A stretch of DNA of 64,000 bases from Oscheius onirici (lineage: Eukaryota > Nematoda > Chromadorea > Rhabditida > Rhabditidae): the NCBI GenBank assembly GCA_932521025.1, contig OW051468.1, positions 2,604,064 through 2,668,063 of the forward strand, read 5' to 3'. Of the stretch, positions 21,965 through 33,894 are shown one piece after another. Position 1 is the stretch's first letter. Each line of letters begins with the position of its first letter. The notes beneath the pieces were generated by a model that searched no databases, was not told the DNA's origin, and was given only the letters and a program-made list of their open reading frames with translations. The position numbers and the translations under genes are program-made.

Positions 21965-22760
21965 CTATCTCTTTGTCTGGCTCTTTCTGTCCAGACAAAA
22001 CCGCTTTGAGACCAAAGACTTACAAAATCGCCTCAGACAAAAAGCTTTCTAACTTGTCAAGACTTGTCAACTATAATCCTCCCACTTTGTTCAGAGTTTC
22101 GCTTCGTCAGTCGCTAGCTGTCTGCCACCAAGGAACGTCGTCTAATCCAAGCGAGGTCAGGTTATTCAACTTTTCCCAATTTTTCGTCTCTTTCGCTGTA
22201 ACTCTCGTCTACCTCTCCCAATCACACCTTGACTAGGATCTGGACTAGTCCCGAGCAATCCAGATCCGACAAAATCTCAGTCTTCAGCCCGATGGCCGAT
22301 TCGGGTTTCGGTAGATCTACCTCTTTGGAGTGTGATCAGCAAATCGGGTATTGGAGGCTGGAGTATTGTCAAGGTGTGATTGTGACTGGTAATAAAAGAA
22401 TCATTGAAACGGAATTCTATATCTAGTACGTTTTTATCCTGTCTCTCTTGTTCCAGTTTTCAGGCACTATGACCGAAGCGACTGTCATGGAACTGACTGA
22501 AGGAACTGGAAGGCAACTGGTAGCTGTGAAGAATTGAGAAAGATTTGAAAGGCTCTTGATTCAACAAACTGTAAAGCTGTAGATTGGAGGAAACTGTTAG
22601 TAGTTGAGGGAGCTGATCCTTTGAGGATAACGCGAAAAAGAGCCTCTGTCGGTACGCCACGATTTGTCTAAACGCCAATACTACGAGCTCTAAAGTAGTT
22701 TGGAAGATGGGTCATGCCCAATTTTTCTTCGAATTTCTGTCCCCTGTTTCTATCTCTCAC
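21965..22760 (-). repeat. Dispersed repeat family RC, copy 2 (inverted)
   Basis: Reverse-complement match to 39,680-40,345 over most of its length, including the stretch from tctggacagaaagac through acttgtcaagacttg to the inverted repeat ggatctgga...tccagatcc and on to the gggtcatgccc motif at about 22,703. The longest shared part is about 480 bp. Confidence 0.8.
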
Positions 22761-23740
22761 AACTCACTGTTAGCAATAGATATGCCCTAGGCATTCCCAA
22801 TGGTGTAGCGGTTGGTTTGAGAGAGACGGAGTCTCTCTTTAAAGCATAACTATCACTAAAGAACCTCAGTCTAACTTCTACTTTCATTCCCTTAGAGTAA
22901 TGATGAGAATATCAGTATCATGTTCATTCAGAGTATCACTACAGGGATAGGTAAGAGTAGAGAAGGAGAGAGATTGGATATAGGTTAGAGAGACACCTGC
23001 TCCAGATCATTGGTAGCTTCGCCGGTCCTCGCGTTGACCGACTCCCCGCTGGGCGGAGTTTCGCACCTTATGTACTAGGGCATCACGTGGTGTCCCTCAT
23101 GTTAGGGACACCCCATTACTTCACGTTGATGTAGTCACAGCACTTCCAGCACTACTCCAAGCGATACACGAGTCTCCCATTTACATGCCAGTAAAAGAAA
23201 CTGTGATTACATGAAGAAGCAAGTGTAGCATGATCAAAAAGCAAATCCGAGGGAAGAATGGGAAGGACCAGTTGGATGCATTATTGAGGCGAGCGCGTTT
23301 TTCAAAAGGTTCGGCTTTTAGCGTTATGTCCGCGAGAGTCTTGAAGTGAACCGAAAGTTCATGCTAGATTCTTCTTGATCCTCTCTTGTGCCGACTGTCT
23401 TTATAATTAGCTCGGCAAGGAAGAAAGAGGAAGAAAGAGGGTGAAAAACTTCTGGAAAGAACTTGTCACTAGTCCTCTCAATTAATTCATTCTTGCGTCT
23501 CGAAATTACGAAAATAAAACAAAACCTCGGCAGGCAATCCCCGAATTCCAGTCCCCTCTCGAACGCGTTCACTGATCACAACTGTGAGAATTAGGAGGCC
23601 GAAAATTACGGGAATCAATCCGGTAAAAAAGAACAAGTGACGACTAACTCTCTAGTTGTTCAAGACTTGTTCTCAACCACTGTTAATCTTTCACTCGTCT
23701 CTTGATCCTTTTTGACGAGATTTTCTTCCATTTTTTTAGG
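22761..23740. other. Intergenic; a hairpin but no gene recognised
   Basis: A perfect 9-bp inverted repeat, ggtgtccct...agggacacc, lies at about 23,092-23,115. A tggtgtagcggtt motif at about 22,802 resembles a tRNA A box, but no B box or cloverleaf follows at the right spacing. No protein-coding similarity seen. Confidence 0.4.
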
Positions 23741-23751
23741 CTCTCTGCCGC

Positions 23752-24217
23752 GTGTATCTTCCCATTCAAATGGAGAAAGCTTGGTTTTTATCGGCCGCCT
23801 CCGAATTGAATGGAAACTGGCACCATCCATGGCAGAATTATCTTATTGTTAGCCCTTCGACGACATTGTTCCTATTTAGCAATGCTGAAAACCAGAAGTT
23901 ACTAAACTTCACGAAAAAGACTCCGAATCTTCCTGATTCCTTTCAAAATGAGAAGTTTTCTGGAAGGTGTACAGTTTTGTTGTCATCAGATAAACTCAGA
24001 GAATTCGTCCTATGAAAACCCTGACTAATTGCAGTTCTTCCCGATTCGCGAATTTTGGCTAGACATTCGAAACGCACTTTTTAACAACAGAGATCAACGG
24101 AACTTTCGAGATCTTCTCGAAACAAAGATGGAGTTCTTGCTAAAGTGCTTGGGCAACCTTTTTTTCTCGTTCATACAAACTTCTTGTGTTATTTTAAAAG
24201 CACTTCGAGAAAAATAG
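23752..24217 (+). CDS. Unrecognised exons of a possible gene
   Basis: An open stretch after a strong acceptor (ttttttag at about 23,739) reads LCRVYLPIQMEKAWFLSAAS, WHHPWQNYLIVSPSTTLFLF and CTVLLSSDKLREF. A second open stretch follows after an acceptor at about 24,034 and reads FFPIREFWLDIRNALFNNRD, then LLETKMEFLLKCLGN. The implied intron is only about 28 bp, so the connection is doubtful. No family recognised. Confidence 0.3.
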
Positions 24218-24672
24218 AAGCAAAACAAAAAAAAGTGAAGAGCATAAGAAGTTCGAAAATTTGTTGTTTTGCGGTGAACTCCCTCGTAAACCTTAAAATC
24301 AGGGACAGGTCCAGCCAAGAATTTACGTAAGTACAGTAATCCACGACCTGTCGCTGTGGATTTTCACAAGTTTTTTTTTTGAGCTTCTCGGTTTCCTACT
24401 TTCTTGTGTTATTTTCTATCGTTATTTTTTTATGTCTGTTTCAAGGACTCGTTTGTAGTCAAGGTTATGATTTGGAGGCAACGTTACGAAGTGGTGCACT
24501 TGAGCGAAACCTTTGAAAATTCATGATAACTTGCGTAGGGCTTTCATTTTGTGTCTTTCCCGCTATTTACAGTCTTTCGTGTGTGAAGCAGACGCTTAAC
24601 AGCGACAGTTGATTTTCTTCATATCTAAGCATTCAAAATCATTTCATGTTACCTTTTTCAGTTCAACTCAAC

Positions 24673-27600
24673 ATGGACGGAGATAGAAAAGAAGAGCCTA
24701 TGGAGGTCGAAGAAAAGAAGGAGATTGGAGAATGCGGTGGAGGCACAACGGTCCAAATCCCTAGAAAAGATCACGCTCCGCAGTCGAAGGGATCCTTTGA
24801 GGATGAAGTGCGCGTCAACCTATTTAGGATGACGCTGGACCCCGACATGATTATTTACAAGTACCGCGTCGACATCAAGAAGATCCGAAGGGAAAAGGAG
24901 ACCGATCTCACCAAAGGACCCAAGTCTGAGTAAGTTTTTCTGTAACTCGGCAAGTCTAACATCTTATTCTTCAGCGTCGCCACACAGCAGCGTCGTCGTG
25001 TCTGTATGTCGCTGTTGAGCGACTTTCTCAAGAAGAGCGAAAAGAACGGTCACCAATTGATTGACGACAGATATGGCTTGGCCTACGACTGTGCTAACAT
25101 TCTCTACGCCTCGAAACCTCTCCAACTGCCCCTAGAAGGCGATGTCAAGGTGTTCGGACTGGCTCTTTCAATGGTTTGCGAATTCCAATATTTTATCATA
25201 TACGCACATTCTCAGACCGATGTCAGCAGCGATAATTCTCGTAATTACGTCGGAAACCAATGCGAGCAGATCATTATTTCGATCGAACCTACTCTGATCT
25301 TCGTTTATTCAATGGCCAACGAGGAGGATAGACATCGCGAAACGCAGCAGTTCCTGGAGGTTCTCACCTCTGCCGCCCTCAACAAAATGTAAGTGTTTTT
25401 AAACGGAACAGCTTTTAAAATGGGCTATCACACTTCCTTCTAAGACGTAGTCTTCAGCGGCGAGCACTTTGTTCTGGGCAACAAGTTCTATTCCAAGTCG
25501 TCTCGCAACGATGCCCTTATCGGCGAGGGAAAGTGCATCAAGTCTGGTTTCGAGAAGAACGTCCGTATTGGCGAATCTGAGGACGGCAAGCCTCAGTGCT
25601 TTGTTCAGATCGACGGTAAAGTTAGTTTTCTGATGCTCTTCATGCGTCAACTTTCAGCCAAAAAGTCTCCATTCTTCAACGGCATGACTGTTACCAAATT
25701 CTGTGCCGAATACATCGCTGCCAGAGATGTGCGGGATCTTAATGAGATTCGTCGTGCTGACAAGGCTAAGCTCAACCAACAACTGAAAGGACTTGTAGCC
25801 CGTACTACCTACACTGAAAAGAACAGGACTCGTTACATCCACATGACCGGTCTTCACAACGACAACTCGAGAAAGTGCGCTATTTCATCATTCTTCTGTT
25901 CCTTACTGTATTTTCAGCACCACGTTTGAGCAGGATGACCAAAAAGTTTCAATCAGTGATTTCTTCGAAGACAAGTACAATTACAAACTGAAGTATCCTG
26001 AAATTCCCTGCGTCGTTGAGAAGGGTCGTCAGAAGATGTCTCTCTACCCGATGGAAGGTCTGGAGATCGAGCGTGGTCAGCGTGTTAACTGTCAGAAATC
26101 GTCTAGCGGAATGGGTGAAAAGATGATCAAGGAGTGCCGCATGAACCCGCTGGAGTTGAAGACTTACATTGAAAACGCCATCAAGGAATGCCTTCTGGGC
26201 CGAGAGAACAAATTCCTCAAGAACTTCAATGTTCGCTCTTTTCTTCTGTATCTGCTCAAATATTACATTCAGGTCAAAGTTGAGGACCGATGGGAACGCG
26301 TTGCCGCTACCACTCTTTATCCGCCTGCCATCAGATACAAGACCAACACTGTTGAGCCGCAAGTCGATGGAGCCATGAGGGACTGGAACATTCGTAACGC
26401 TCAGTTCTTGAAGGGTGGAGTCATCTCCAAGATGACATTTGTCATCTTCGATCATGCCATTGGCTGCAGAGAGGTTGAAACCTTCTTGGAGAAGATTCTC
26501 CGCGAAGCGAGATCCAAAGGGATGAAAGTCCCGGATGGCCGACAAGTGAAGATTGTTGACTGCCGAACCGAGGTGTTCGAGCAGTTTGAGAAGGTCTATG
26601 TCGATCTCAAGGGCGAACCCAATCCGTACATTTTCTGCGTCGCCAAGAACAAATTTGATACGATTCACGGTGAGCTCCATTCGTGTTTCTATTTATCGAA
26701 GGATTAATCCGTTTTTTTCAGCTCTGGTCAAGTCCTTGGAAGCCAAGCATGGCGTCGTCACTCAGCAAGTCTGCAATCAGACCCTTGTCAAAGCCATCGG
26801 CCAACAGGGAGCCTTCATGGTCATCGGCAATCTAATCCAAAAAATGAATCCCAAGGCTGGAGGTGTCAACCATGCCGTTGGCTTGAGTCGCGAGCATTTG
26901 AACAAGAACAAGGGTGTCACGTAAGTATTTCTTGTTTTTTTTGTACCGTATAAATTTCGGTGATCCTAATCTCCTCCACCAGAGCCGTATGATCTTCGGA
27001 TTCGATGTCAGCCATGCCGGTCCTCAGTCCTTCTCCGATCGTGCTCTAAACATCGAGCAGAGCGAGCCTTCCGTTGTCGGTATGTGCTACTCTCTTGAGC
27101 ACGCCACCCATCTGGGTGGAACTTATTGGATGCAGCCGCCGCGCTTCGCTGGACTATCCAACGTCACTCAGAGAGTTGTGAGTCCTTTTTAGTTGTGATA
27201 ACTAATTACTCTTTTTTGGTATTTGCTCTTCAAAAACGTCTCAAGCTTGTCGGTTCGCTTCCTGACGACATCATCATTTACCGCGGAGGAGTTTCGGAGG
27301 GAGAATTCCCCAAAGTGCTTCAAGAAGTTGAACAGTTCATGGGTGCCTTCGAGCTGCTCAAGAAAAGTCCTCCTTACAAGCCATCCGTCTCCTGCATCGT
27401 TGCCATGACCAACTCCAACTTCAGAATGCTTCCGACCGAGTTAGTCCTTTCGAGTTTGATGTAGTATTGGTCATTCAGCATCAATTCTCGAGCCAGGCCC
27501 GCTGAGCAGAACGTCTATCCGGGAACCGTCGTCCGCTCCGGAGTTGTGAATCCGCAATACAACGAGTTCATCATCGTTCCGCAAAAAGGAATCATGGTCA

Positions 27601-28054
27601 GTTTTGATCTTTCTTCACCATTACTTTACTTTATTGAAAATCGTTGTATGTACGACGTTTTCAGGGCACCGTACGTCCTCTTAGATGCGTGATTGTCGCC
27701 GCCGTTCAAGGTTCTGTCGGAAAGACGCTCAACAGCGATGATGCCCAGCAGCTCACTCATGCTTTGGCCTATGGCCATCAAGTCGTCAACGCCTCTACAA
27801 CTCTTCCCGTACCGCTGACTGGTGCAACCAATCTCTCCAAGCGTGGAAGAAACAATTACAACGAACAGAAGTGAGCCCTTTTCTTGCACATGTATATTCC
27901 TATATTTTCCAGCCACCGCGATCAGGACGCCCGCAGCGCTCTTTCTGGATCCAGCGGCGATACTGGCCAATTCAGACATGACGGAACCGAGGATTACTTC
28001 GAAAAGGTCAGCAACACTGTGAAGACTAAACTAGACCACCACTTCTGGGCCTAA
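24673..28054 (+). CDS. Argonaute, WAGO-like, slicer motif incomplete
   Basis: About twelve exons and roughly 930 residues. Start at 24,673 (MDGDRKEEPMEVEEK); a strong acceptor (cctttttcag) ends 11 nt upstream, fitting SL trans-splicing. The PAZ region begins near 25,660 (KKSPFFNGMTVTKFCAEYI). MID and PIWI follow: FLKGGVISKMTFVIFDHA, NKFDTIHALVKSLEAKHGVV, MIFGFDVSHAGPQS. The usual YRDGVSEGEF reads YRGGVSEGEF at about 27,279, so the second catalytic Asp is Gly. The C-terminal block QVVNASTTLPVPLTGATNL has Thr where slicers have the last His. It ends DHHFWA at 28,054, with aataaa at 28,160. WAGO proteins bind secondary 22G-type small RNAs and silence without slicing; clade placement is inferred from these changes and the YGHQVVNASTTLP-type ending. 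Confidence 0.9.
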
Positions 28055-28300
28055 ATGTACATAGTATTATTATCATTTGTTATCCATTGTTACGATGTTA
28101 TCAAGTGTACTTTTTCGTACATCAGCTTCTCCAACTTAACTTATTTTCGTTATAATCAAAATAAACGTTACACACGTTCTGTGGTTTTCATTCTGAATTT
28201 AGATTTTATGGGACTTTCCAGTTTTCAATAAAATTTGTTCGTTCCGACGACACTACAAGCCGCTATAGTCTCTCACAATCGGCTTCAAACACCAAACCAG

Positions 28301-28688
28301 AAAAGGCCAGGCTTGTTGATTCTGGGTTGTTGCGCTGCGGCCAGGTTGGACTTTGCGGCAGGCTAAAAAAATTCATTTCGCATTTTTTTCTGATTTTTTT
28401 TGTTTCCAAATACGTCCCCCGATTATATTTAGTTTTGCCATCAGAAAAATTGGGAGAAAATCGAAAACCGACGGCAAAAATAGAAGAAAATGCGGATTTT
28501 TGACGAAATTCGGTAAAAATAGCAGTTTTCTTCTATTTTCATTGTCAGTTTTCGATTTTCTTCCAATTTTTCTGATGGCAAAACTAAATCTAATCGGGGG
28601 ACGTATTTGGAAACAAAAAAAATGCAAAATGAATATTTTTAAAGTCCAACCTGGCCGCAGCGCAGGTTTTCAACAAGCCTGGAAAAGG
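28301..28688. mobile_element. Palindromic MITE-like element P4
   Basis: Arms of about 170 bp are reverse complements: left gccaggcttgttg, gctgcggccaggttggactt and ccgattatatttagttttgc; right gcaaaactaaatctaatcgg, aagtccaacctggccgcagc and caacaagcctgg. It lies 250 bp past the Argonaute stop. The element at 49,230-49,618 has the same layout and end motifs. A hairpin transcript from it would be long double-stranded RNA. Confidence 0.85.
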
Positions 28689-29770
28689 GTGAGGAAGCGC
28701 AGTACTTTCACTAATCTAATATCAAATGGTGTTAATCATGTTAGTCTACCGTGACTATATCATCATGTCATCTACCGTGACTACCTTAAACCGAATGACG
28801 CTGCGGGCAAAAAATCGTATCTTAGATTGCTTTCTAAAAGCCACATTTCTTTTAGAGTACTGTGATGTTTATACTCGCAGAAAGACGCTAACTTCCAGTA
28901 GAAATCGAACAGGATAGGCCAATAACACTTTGCGTTGCCTTTTCCAGATAGTGGCCTACTTCTGTAACAAACCTGTAAAGAACTTCAGATTGCTGTGAAT
29001 CTTTGAGCAAACTGATTGTTCTCTGTGTCTATGAATGACATTACTTTCTGTATCTTTGTAGATTATTGTAATTTGTACAAACAAATACAACTTATGTAGA
29101 CAGTCAAAGAAAGTGAATCTGTAGACACAGGAGACACAGAACACAGGCAGCAGACTGTTGCTGATCATTTACAAAAGAAACCGAACTTCTTCGGCTGACA
29201 GGCAAATGATCGCGATGAACCCGAACGCTGGGTCCGCTATTTTTCGCGCTAACGACCCCACTTTGATCAATTTCCACTTTTTATGCCAATACTCCTTAGT
29301 TAGAGAAAAATGTCAAAAAGGGAGATTTTTTCAATTTGTATTTCGTCTCGTCTTATCTCATCTCGAATTAGACGAGCTTTATCTTGCCGACGATCCGGTT
29401 CGGGTTCAAAAGTCATTTTGGACCATTAGCGGTGCTGGTCAGATTCAGTAACATTATTGGTCCGTTCAAAATGTGATAATCGACTATAGGGCTTTTCACC
29501 GATGGGGTTTCTTAATCTAAACATCGACTAGTTATCCAGGTCTTGAAAATCACAAATGTTCTAAAAGTGGAAAAAGTTATAAAATAGGACAAAGAACATG
29601 GCAAAGGCAGTTCGGACTGAAAAACGAGACAACATTTTGACCGTTGCCCAGATCCACGGAAGAGATCAGCTATCGCTCCGAAGACTGAAGGTGAGATCCG
29701 CTTTTCCTTCGCCCACTTTTTCGCTCTCAGATCGTGTAAAAGACGTTTTCACTCGTTGTCTTAGCTTATC
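28689..29770. other. Intergenic, nothing recognised
   Basis: Several short frames on both strands lack splice or family support. The 29,440-29,480 stretch has a gtccgttcaaaatgtgataa motif that weakly resembles the P2 element end. Confidence 0.5.
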
Positions 29771-31124
29771 ATGATCCGTGATACTTTCTCACTGTTATTC
29801 CTGTCAGCTACCTGTTTTCGAGTTTTGGAGTCTTGTGCAGCAACGTCGGGGTAAGAATCTTTACAAAAGTATGAGGTGTTTCCACAACTGACTTTGTTAC
29901 GATATGCCATTGAATACATACCATTCGCTAACGCTTCTTAGGAACAACTGTTTTCTATATACTGTTTTGACCTTTTCTCTTTGTTCAAATCTAGTCTCCT
30001 GACTTCACCATCACTGAAAATTGTCAGAGTTAATCGATTTGGTGGCTGGAAATGTGTACAGACTATTTGTAGATTAGCCCCTGCATAACCTTTACCACCT
30101 GCAGTGCATTTTTGTCAGAATCATCTTGGGATAACAAGAGTTAGCAGGCCATGTTAGAAGACTAGACATGGCAAGAAACGTTCAAAAGATAGAGAACGAA
30201 AGTCGTTCCGAAGAAGAATTAGCGACGAATTTGACTATTGACAGATGTTACGTTCGAACGTCTCTAGCAAATTGGAAAAGGTATGATATCTTATCCGCCA
30301 GCCCCTCTCCGCGAACCAGTCTTAAACAAGTTACTCGAGATCGAGAAATACCTTTCGCGGGATGTTAGGTAGCACGATGATTCCTGTGTTCCATTGTTAT
30401 CATTTTAGTTTAGTGAACATCTACAGTAGACAAAAATGCAAGCAGACCTTAATGTGTGTGGGTTCCCTTTTGTTTGCGGATCATTTGACGTCACCCGCTT
30501 TTTCCGATGATAAAATCTTCAGAGAAAGGGATCTTTGCGAACAATGAACAGTTTTTCTGTGAGAGACTGATTTATATTACAGTAACAGTTTAGAGTCGGA
30601 CCAGTAGTAACAACAGTAGCTCCCACAGTCACAACAACTGCTGAAGTGGTAACTACAACTGTAGCGGCTACTACCTCAACTGTAGTCACAACGACTGCTG
30701 GTAAGTTTCTACTTAAAAAGCATGCGAATAGTTCAAAAAGAAGTACATTTTAGCTGCTTGTGCCTGTGCCAAAAATCTGCCTCTGACCAACATGCCGCAA
30801 GACGGCTTCACAGCCGGAACTCTTTCCATTACTTATGCGACTGACGCTAATGGATGTACTATTCCGACAATTTCTTGTGCTTCGATTGGCTCTTCTCTTG
30901 TGTTTATCTCGACTCAGGCACGTCATTTTCAGGGCTTTCAACGTTTTTTTTAGGAAGATCCCGGCACTCTATTGACTGACCTCGCCTGTGACATGATTTC
31001 AGTAGATGCGGCTGCTCAGGGAGTCGCAAGATGTGTTAATATGCAATGGATGTACATGTCCAATACGGTAACGACCGCGAATCCTTCATACACTTGTAAC
31101 CAGAATCCTGGTCCTTGTGCGTAA
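29771..31124 (+). CDS. C6-like secreted cysteine protein, apparently intact
   Basis: Exon 1 (29,771-29,850) encodes the signal peptide MIRDTFSLLFLSATCFRVLE, then SCAATSG. After an intron of about 740 bp, exon 2 (about 30,594-30,701) is a Val/Thr stalk (VTTVAPTVTTTAEVVTTTVA). Exon 3 starts ACACAKNLPLTNMPQDGF and continues LSITYATDANGCTIPTISCA. The next intron appears to use a GC donor (cag/gcacgt) where the paralogue at 12,299 has GT. Exon 4 reads EDPGTLLTDLACDMISVDAA, CVNMQWMYM and YTCNQNPGPCA. The pattern is a nematode C6-like extracellular module: a stalk, then cysteine pairs around GC..P.ISC. Function unknown; paralogues are at 11,554, 21,246 and 32,077. Confidence 0.65.
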
Positions 31125-31258
31125 TAATGAATCGTTTGACTTTCCTCTTTTGTTCCTTGATTATTAGTTGACCGAACGCAGATAGAAAAAAGAAACAGAA
31201 GGAGGTCGCAATTCAATCACACTCCTTTTTGGCAGTGATCGTCAGGCGGAGAACATTG

Positions 31259-32050
31259 TATTAGGTCGAGAAGTAAGTATTTTGGTGGAGCCCGTTTCTC
31301 CTGAACCATACATCCAAAACAAGTTTCCTTTTTATTCAAAATGTAGGTCTATCCTAGGCCGAATTAATAGGCTTTATAAGAGACCTGGATATCTCATCGT
31401 CTGAGAACAGTGAACGGTTTAAGTTTCGAACAAAACACAATTTTGTCCAAAGACGAGTATTTTGCTTTTTTGAAAAAAGATTTTCCACTTTGGGATCACC
31501 CCTAAACTGAAAATGTCCGGATGGCGCAGTGGGTTTGGAAAATTCACGCTGGAGCGACCAGGGTTCGAATTGAATTTTTGAGAAAATTACTGAACCGTTT
31601 GAGCTCATATTTTGCAGGGGTGATTCTTAGCCCAGTAGAATGCTACAGTTAAAAAAACAAAAAGATTTCCTCTCGGCGGACTCGAACCCTGGTCGCTCCA
31701 GCATGAATTTTCCAAACCCACTGCGCTATCCGGACATTTTCAGTTTAGGGATGTTCCCATATTAAAAAATCGGTTTTCAAAAAAGCAAAATATTCGTCTT
31801 TCCGAGAAAAAAATTATTGTAGTTGACAACTCTTTTTTAGGATGCAACCCTGAGAAGTTATGGGCAAAATTGTGTTTTTGCAAAAACTTTAACCGGTTAC
31901 TGTACTCAGCCAGTGTAATGTCCAGATCTCTTATATAGCCTATTAATTCGGCCTGGGTTAGACCTACATTTTGAAAAAAAGAGAACTTGTTTTGGATGTA
32001 TGGTTCAGGAGAAACGGGCTCCACCAAAATACTTACCTCTCGACCTAATA
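31259..32050. mobile_element. Large palindrome P5 with paired tRNA-like sequences
   Basis: The outer ends are inverted (tattaggtcgagaag against ctcgacctaata) and homology continues inward for about 350 bp per arm. Each arm carries a tRNA-like stretch: plus strand 31,515-31,572, minus strand 31,735-31,678. Each has an A box tggcgcagtggg (tagcgcagtggg in the right arm) and a B box ggttcgaat or ggttcgagtcc. The would-be acceptor stem does not pair, so these are tRNA-derived, not tRNA genes. The element separates two C6-like paralogues; its right edge is about 26 bp before the second one's start codon. Confidence 0.8.
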
Positions 32051-32076
32051 GTTCTCACTTCTTCATTTCTTCATTC

Positions 32077-32833
32077 ATGCTTCGACATCTTCTCCAAGCT
32101 GTCATTCTTTGTATTCTCCACATCCAGAATGGGGAACCTTGCGCAGCCACCGCTGGAGGTTATCAAAAGAAATTTTCTATCGTATATTTGTAGATTGCTG
32201 ATTGCGAGACAAGGGTAGCATAGATGCGACCTGCGCAACGTTTTTCATACCTCGGGTATCAATTATAAAAGCCGAACAACAATAAAATGTTTCCTTCGGT
32301 AGCTTTTCTGCCGTCACTTGTTTTATCCTGACCATGCCAGTTTTTCTAGAGGCGGAATAGTGGTAACAACTGCCGCTACTGTCACAGACGTGCCCACAAC
32401 TGCTGTGGCTACCACAGCTGTGGCCACAACTGCTAATAGTGCTATGTGTACCTGTGCCCAGAATCTACCTCTCACCAATCCTCCTGAGCCAGATTTCGAA
32501 ATGGGACCGCTGGCCATCACTTATGGAACAGACGCAAATGGATATAGTTCCGACAGTCACATGTACTTTGGTAAATGGTCTCTTTGTTCAGCTCAGTGTA
32601 CAGGTAATCAGTTGACTAAAAACTAATATATTGAGATTCTAGAGAGAGAGACCCCTGGTATATCCGACACACTCGGTTTGCCTGGCTGTCAAACGATAAC
32701 TATAATGCCGGGAGATCCTCAACTGGCAACATGTACCAACAACCAATGGGTATATACTGGAGCTAACAGTGGATCGATTACGAATCATGTTTATAGCTGC
32801 AGTCAGTTTGATGCACCTGAATTATGTGAATAA
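32077..32833 (+). CDS. C6-like secreted cysteine protein, diverged paralogue
   Basis: Signal peptide MLRHLLQAVILCILHIQNGE followed by PCAATAG, the family junction. Exon 2 has a Thr/Val/Ala stalk (VPTTAVATTAVATT), then MCTCAQNLPLTNPPEPDF and ITYGTDANGYSSDSHMYF. The cysteines of the paralogous GCTIPTISC are lost here, implying either decay or a different exon end. The last exon reads ISDTLGLPGCQTITIMPGDP, ATCTNNQWVYTGA and ends FDAPELCE at 32,833, overlapping an aataaa. It is tandem with the gene at 29,771, with palindrome P5 between them. Confidence 0.5.
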
Positions 32834-33700
32834 TAAAACAAGATATAGAAACATAGATCGAACTGATGACCGTTCAGCGAACAGATTCAAGTTCAGAGAC
32901 CTCCTAGAATCTCTCACCTTTTTGGCTCTATCAGCACGTGTCCGCCGCCTCTTATCGCTGGAAAACTTTGCAAAAATCTATCCGAGAAAAGATCATAGAG
33001 TTCGAGAATCACGTGAAAACACCAGACTATCTCTTTCCCTGTTTGGAAAAAGACTTTGTGTCGGACATGAAGTCAGTTCCGATCGAGCTTAGGTGTCACG
33101 TTATGTCCGGAAGTGGTTACATCAGATGATTAGGTTCAGGCTATCTGGGAAGGTATGAAAAATTTCAGGGACAGACGTAACAAAACAGAAAGGTAAAGCA
33201 GAGATTAACAAGAATCATAGACGTGAGGAAGAATTACAAGTGAATTACAAGTCTGTAGTTCTGGTGATTCTGCAGATTACAATAATCATTTTGCTCTTGA
33301 CTGGTTACAGATCTAAAGTGCTATAGTGTCTGTGGTTGTACACCTTCGCTCTTTTCCAGTCACACAGCTCCAGTAAGAAACTACCAGTCGTTAGAACACT
33401 TCGCGCACTTGCTTGTCCTGTCGCGACTTGTAAAAACTAATTCGCGCACAAAGGCCCCCTCCTTATCTGCAATTAGAGCTTCAGACACACAAACATGGGA
33501 GCAATTTAGACAAGACAAGTCAATTTGAAAGTTGGAGTCTTGGCCGCAGCCAAGGTTGCCATAAAGAGCTGGTATTATTTAATGGGGGATCAGGCTGAAA
33601 CTTTTATATAAGTTTGGTATAAGAACGTCTGAGATACAGATGGAAACAAAATAAATGCTGGAAAACGGCAAGAGGACTAGTTTCTAATAATTTCAGAGTT
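32834..33700. other. Intergenic with dispersed repeats
   Basis: The stretch at about 33,390-33,510 (cgcgcacttgcttgtcctgtcgcgacttgt-type) matches 59,585-59,720 and, inverted, 61,310-61,400. The stretch at 33,565-33,690 (tttaatgggggatcaggct, ctggaaaacggcaagaggac) matches 57,385-57,495. No gene seen. Confidence 0.6.
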
Positions 33701-33721
33701 TTTGCAAGTTGTGTTCATGTT

Positions 33722-33823
33722 GCTCTCCTCAATGGGAGAGCTTTTCAAAATTTCTTCAAACCACTGCTTGCGCAGGGTCGAAAACTGACACTAACCTCAA
33801 AAAGTTTGGGAGGTGTAATAACC
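33722..33823 (-). ncRNA. SL-RNA-like unit S1
   Basis: Minus-strand leader-like segment 33,823-33,796 (28 nt, starts ggttattacacc, ends tttttgag) followed by a GT donor (gttagt). The body has cagttttcgaccctgcgc, an Sm-type site aaattttga at 33,745-33,753, and the 3' hairpin gctctcc/ggagagc at 33,722-33,741. Upstream (plus 33,856-33,885) is the conserved element ctcgtcgcgcttcctg. Architecture parallels the SL1 gene at 13,812; the leader is longer and different. Confidence 0.65.
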
Positions 33824-33894
33824 TGCAAAAGAGGGCGACGGTTAGGATGTCGTTCAGGAAGCGCGACGAGATAATACGGGTGCGACTGGAATAT

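Noticed and set aside
22795-22870. tRNA-like A box tggtgtagcggtt
   Set aside because: No B box at a suitable distance and no cloverleaf.
25949-26680. 243-aa minus-strand ORF
   Set aside because: Mirror of the Argonaute MID/PIWI coding exons; no splice or family support.
28353-28754. 133-aa and 84-aa ORFs on opposite strands with similar sequence
   Set aside because: They are the two arms of palindrome P4 read from each side.
31515-31572. Possible tRNA gene
   Set aside because: No matching acceptor stem and no proper anticodon arm; part of palindrome P5.
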